A DNA stretch of 64,000 nucleotides from Streptomyces exfoliatus (GTDB lineage Bacteria; Actinomycetota; Actinomycetes; Streptomycetales; Streptomycetaceae), in NCBI RefSeq assembly GCF_000725545.1, contig NZ_JNZP01000011.1, positions 124,001 to 188,000 of the forward strand, given 5' to 3'. The translations under genes and the position numbers were made by a program. Below are positions 61,242-64,000 of the stretch, one piece after another (the stretch's first letter is position 1; the number at the start of each line of letters is the position of its first letter). Below the pieces are notes generated by a model. The model had not been told where the DNA came from, ran no database searches, and saw only the letters and a list, made by a program, of their open reading frames with translations.

Positions 61242-63953
61242 GTGACGCTCCTCCCCGCCCCGCCCGTCGGCCACGCCCTCCGTCTCGCCCGCGACCTCGC
61301 ACGCCACGGCGACCGCACCGCCCTCCTGACCGCCGACGGCGAAATCTCCTACCGTGAGCTGGCCACGCGGGTCGAGGAGACGGCCCGACGCCTCGGCCCG
61401 GAGCGGCGACTGGTCCTGCTGCCGGGCGCCAACACCATCGGGGCGCTCGTCGTCCATCTGGCCGCGCTGTCGGCCGGCCACACCGTGCTGCTCGTGCCCG
61501 GCGACCACCCCGACGCGGTCGCCGCGCTCACCTCCGCGTACGACCCGGACATCGTGATCCATCCGGAGGACGGCGACGCCTGGCGCGTCGAGGAGCGGCA
61601 CGCCACCTCCGCGCACACGCTCCACCCCGACCTCGCACTGCTGCTGAGCACCTCCGGCTCCACGGGCTCCCCCAAGCTGGTGCGGCTTTCGTACGAGAAC
61701 CTCCAGGCCAACGCCGAGTCGATCGCCACGTACCTCGACATCCGTGACACCGACCGGGCCGCGACCACTCTGCCGATGCACTACTGCTACGGCCTGTCCG
61801 TGATCCACAGCCATCTGCTGCGCGGCGCCGGACTCGTCCTCACCGGCCTCTCGGTCGCCGACGCCTGCTTCTGGGACCTCTTCCGGACGGCCGGCGGCAC
61901 CGCGCTCGCGGGCGTCCCGTACACCTTCGACCTTCTCGACCGGGTCGGCTTCGCTGACATGGAGCTCCCGCGCCTGCGGTACGTCACCCAGGCGGGCGGC
62001 CGTCTCGCGCCCGAACGGGTCGCGCACTACGCCGAACTGGGCCAGCGACGCGGCTGGGACCTGTTCGTCATGTACGGCCAGACGGAGGCGACGGCCCGCA
62101 TGGCGTACCTGCCTCCCGCGATGGCCGCCGAGCACCCGACGGCCATCGGCGTCCCCGTGCCCGGCGGTTCGTTCCGCCTGGAGCCGGTCGAGGAGGCATC
62201 CCACGGCGTGGGCGAACTCGTCTACACCGGCCCGAACGTCATGCTCGGCTACGCCCACACCCCCGAAGACCTCGCCCTCGGCCGCACGGTCGACGCCCTG
62301 CGCACCGGCGACCTCGCCCGTCGCACCGAGGACGGCCTGTACGAGATCGTGGGGCGGCGCAGCCGCTTCCTGAAGATCCTCGGCCTGCGCGTCGACCCCC
62401 AGCAGATCGAGGCCCTGCTCGAACGCCACGGCCTGAACGCCCTGTGCACGGGCGACGACGAGCGGGTCGCCCTCGCCGTCGTCCCCCTGCCCGGGTGGGA
62501 CGAGAGACGGATCCGAAGACGGGTGGCGGACGAGTGCGGTCTTCCCGCCCGCGCCGTCCGCGTCCACCTGCTGCCCGAACTCCCCCGGCTGGCCACGGGC
62601 AAGCCCGACTACCAGGCCGTACGCGCCCTGGACCGGCCGGCCGAACAGCCCCCGGCCGACGGAGACGGAACGCCGGACGATCTCTGCGCGCTCTACGCAC
62701 GGATCCTGGACCGCCCCGACGTCACGCCCGACAGCTCGTTCGTCTCCCTCGGCGGCGACTCCCTGTCGTACGTCGAGATGTCCCTGCACCTCGAAGCGCG
62801 CCTCGGCCGACTGCCCACGAACTGGCACACGACACCCCTCCGCGAGCTGGAGCAGGGTGCAAGGGCCTGGCACAGCGGCAGGTCCCGGCGGCGGAGCGTG
62901 GAGACCAGTGTCGTCCTGCGTGCGGTGGCGATCGTGTGTGTCGTCGGCTCCCACATCCGTCTCTTCGAGATCCGCGGCGGAGCCCATCTGCTGCTCGCCG
63001 TCGCCGGGTTCAACTTCGCCCGATTCCTGCTCTCCTCGGACGAGCGCCGCGAACGAACACGTCGCTCGGTCCGCAGCATCGGGCGGATCGCCGTCCCCAC
63101 CATGGCCTGGACCGCCTTCGCCCTCCTCATCAGCGACGACTACGACCTGTCCAACCTGTTCCTCCTCCACAACGCGCTCTGGCCGGAGGTCATGGGGACC
63201 GGTATCCATCTCTGGTTCGTCGAGGCCCTCGTCTACATCCTGCTGGCCCTCACGGCGCTGCTCGCCGTCCCCGCGGTCCACCGCCTGGAACGCCGGTTCC
63301 CGTACGGACTGCCGGTCGCCCTGGCCGGTGTGGGTCTGCTCACCCGCTACGAACTGGTGGGCCTGCCGGCCCGCGCCCAGATCACCGACGCGGTCACCGT
63401 GTTCTGGCTCTTCGCCCTCGGCTGGGCGGCGGCGCGGTCCCGCACCGTGCCGCACAGGCTGCTGGTGACGGCCACCGCCCTGGCCACCGTCCCGGGCTTC
63501 TTCTCCGGCGAGCCTCGCCGGGAGCTGTTCGTCATGGTGGGCTTCTGCCTGCTGGTGTGGTTTCCCACGCTGCCGAGCGTGCACCGCGTCAACCAGGTGG
63601 CCGGTCTGCTCGCGGGCAGTTCCCTCGCCATCTACCTGACGCACTGGCAGGTCTTTCCGCTCTTCGACGGAGTGTCGGAACCCCTGGCCCTCGTCGTCTC
63701 CCTGCTCTTCGGCATCGGATACGCCTCTGGCGTCAACCGGCTCGTCCAACGCGTGTCGGCTCTCCGGACCGCCGGGCGCCGCGCCGCGGGCAACGCCGGA
63801 GGGCTGTGCCGCATACCTCGGCCCCGGCCCGGCCGTACGGTGCAGCGGCGGGTCAGCGACCTGACGATGACCCGTCGACAGGGTGCGGCATGGGGGATAC
63901 CAGGACGGTCGGCACTGCGGCGGCTGGGCTTGAGGAGTACCGGCGGGAGCTGA
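61242..63953 (+). CDS. adenylation-carrier-acyltransferase-3 membrane fusion, iron-regulated
   Basis: 903 residues from GTG 61242; there is no ribosome site and the start is nine bases past an iron box, so the mRNA may be leaderless. Residues about 10-465 are an AMP-forming adenylation domain (LLLSTSGSTGSPKLV, MYGQTEAT, RTGDLARR, LATGKPDYQ). Residues about 475-540 are a carrier domain with the phosphopantetheine Ser in LGGDSLSYVEM. Residues about 550-860 are an integral acyltransferase-3 domain of about nine to ten membrane segments (VLRAVAIVCVVGSHIRLFEI at its start). It would activate an acid, hold it as a thioester and pass it to an acceptor at the membrane. Confidence 0.85.
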   Translation: MTLLPAPPVGHALRLARDLARHGDRTALLTADGEISYRELATRVEETARRLGPERRLVLLPGANTIGALVVHLAALSAGHTVLLVPGDHPDAVAALTSAYDPDIVIHPEDGDAWRVEERHATSAHTLHPDLALLLSTSGSTGSPKLVRLSYENLQANAESIATYLDIRDTDRAATTLPMHYCYGLSVIHSHLLRGAGLVLTGLSVADACFWDLFRTAGGTALAGVPYTFDLLDRVGFADMELPRLRYVTQAGGRLAPERVAHYAELGQRRGWDLFVMYGQTEATARMAYLPPAMAAEHPTAIGVPVPGGSFRLEPVEEASHGVGELVYTGPNVMLGYAHTPEDLALGRTVDALRTGDLARRTEDGLYEIVGRRSRFLKILGLRVDPQQIEALLERHGLNALCTGDDERVALAVVPLPGWDERRIRRRVADECGLPARAVRVHLLPELPRLATGKPDYQAVRALDRPAEQPPADGDGTPDDLCALYARILDRPDVTPDSSFVSLGGDSLSYVEMSLHLEARLGRLPTNWHTTPLRELEQGARAWHSGRSRRRSVETSVVLRAVAIVCVVGSHIRLFEIRGGAHLLLAVAGFNFARFLLSSDERRERTRRSVRSIGRIAVPTMAWTAFALLISDDYDLSNLFLLHNALWPEVMGTGIHLWFVEALVYILLALTALLAVPAVHRLERRFPYGLPVALAGVGLLTRYELVGLPARAQITDAVTVFWLFALGWAAARSRTVPHRLLVTATALATVPGFFSGEPRRELFVMVGFCLLVWFPTLPSVHRVNQVAGLLAGSSLAIYLTHWQVFPLFDGVSEPLALVVSLLFGIGYASGVNRLVQRVSALRTAGRRAAGNAGGLCRIPRPRPGRTVQRRVSDLTMTRRQGAAWGIPGRSALRRLGLRSTGGS

Positions 63954-64000
63954 CCGGTCACTGCTCCCGGATGCCGGGGTCGTATGCCGAGACCGAGGAC
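63890..64000 (+). CDS. ECF RNA polymerase sigma factor, N-terminal part (cut by window edge)
   Basis: From ATG 63890 the frame reads MGDTRTVGTAAAGLEEYRRE and then LTGHCSRMPGSYAETED. The second part is the start of sigma region 2 in the SigG/SigJ-like ECF group (usually YRRELTGHCYRMLGS-EAED). It overlaps the end of the preceding gene by 64 bases in another frame. The substitution MPGS for the usual MLGS is unusual. Only 37 residues are visible, so the rest and any regulator cannot be judged. Confidence 0.6.
   Translation, partial: MGDTRTVGTAAAGLEEYRRELTGHCSRMPGSYAETED

Overview
The window is high-GC actinobacterial chromosome, almost certainly Streptomyces. Coding regions have strong G/C third positions and GTG/TTG starts are common. 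Marker gene families include a conservon operon (cvnABCD), a three-cysteine NsrR beside a flavohaemoglobin, DmdR/IdeR-type iron boxes and a class III lanthipeptide locus. No rRNA, tRNA or CRISPR array was seen.

Layout. 1-6.4 kb: two alpha/beta hydrolases, then a TetR-MFS-SpoIIE phosphatase operon read leftward from a three-half-site operator. 6.4-11.4 kb: a yybP-ykoY manganese riboswitch driving a GDT1-type Mn exporter, a TetR/acyl-CoA dehydrogenase pair, an M20 amidohydrolase and a cupin. 11.5-18 kb: a secreted PHB-depolymerase-like esterase, a decayed head-to-head pair (Cache-domain gene and spermidine/putrescine-type permease), a Trypco1-like protein, an L,D-transpeptidase and an SRPBCC/PadR pair. 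18-24.8 kb: a peroxiredoxin, the nsrR-hmp nitric-oxide module, a lipoprotein translationally coupled to an I36 protease inhibitor, and a polysaccharide deacetylase. 24.4-34.5 kb: ATP-dependent DNA ligase, a DUF6397-like protein with tandem DnaA boxes upstream, a stand-alone roadblock protein, and a conservon preceded by an MHYT membrane sensor. 34.6-50.2 kb: methyltransferase, secreted hydrolase, MOSC protein, fatty acid desaturase, a SNF2 helicase/SWIM pair, a septum-formation-type protein, folD under a ZTP riboswitch, and an aldehyde dehydrogenase with its GAF regulator.

50.2-57.4 kb is an accessory patch. A compact lanthipeptide locus (precursor, lyase-kinase, separate cyclase) sits between relics of a transposase, a tyrosine recombinase and a P-loop ATPase. 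It is followed by an ABC exporter gene broken by an in-frame amber codon and by loss of its 3' end. This is the most unusual part of the window: the class III synthetase is split into two genes, and the precursor carries two tandem S-T-x-S-x-x-C heptads followed by six glycines.

57.4-64 kb: an fbpABC-type ferric iron importer, read leftward from an iron box, diverges from an iron-box-controlled gene encoding an adenylation-carrier-acyltransferase-3 membrane fusion. The start of an ECF sigma factor gene overlaps the end of that fusion at the right edge. The two riboswitches, the iron boxes and the NsrR sites make metal, purine-folate and nitric-oxide status the clearest regulatory inputs visible here.
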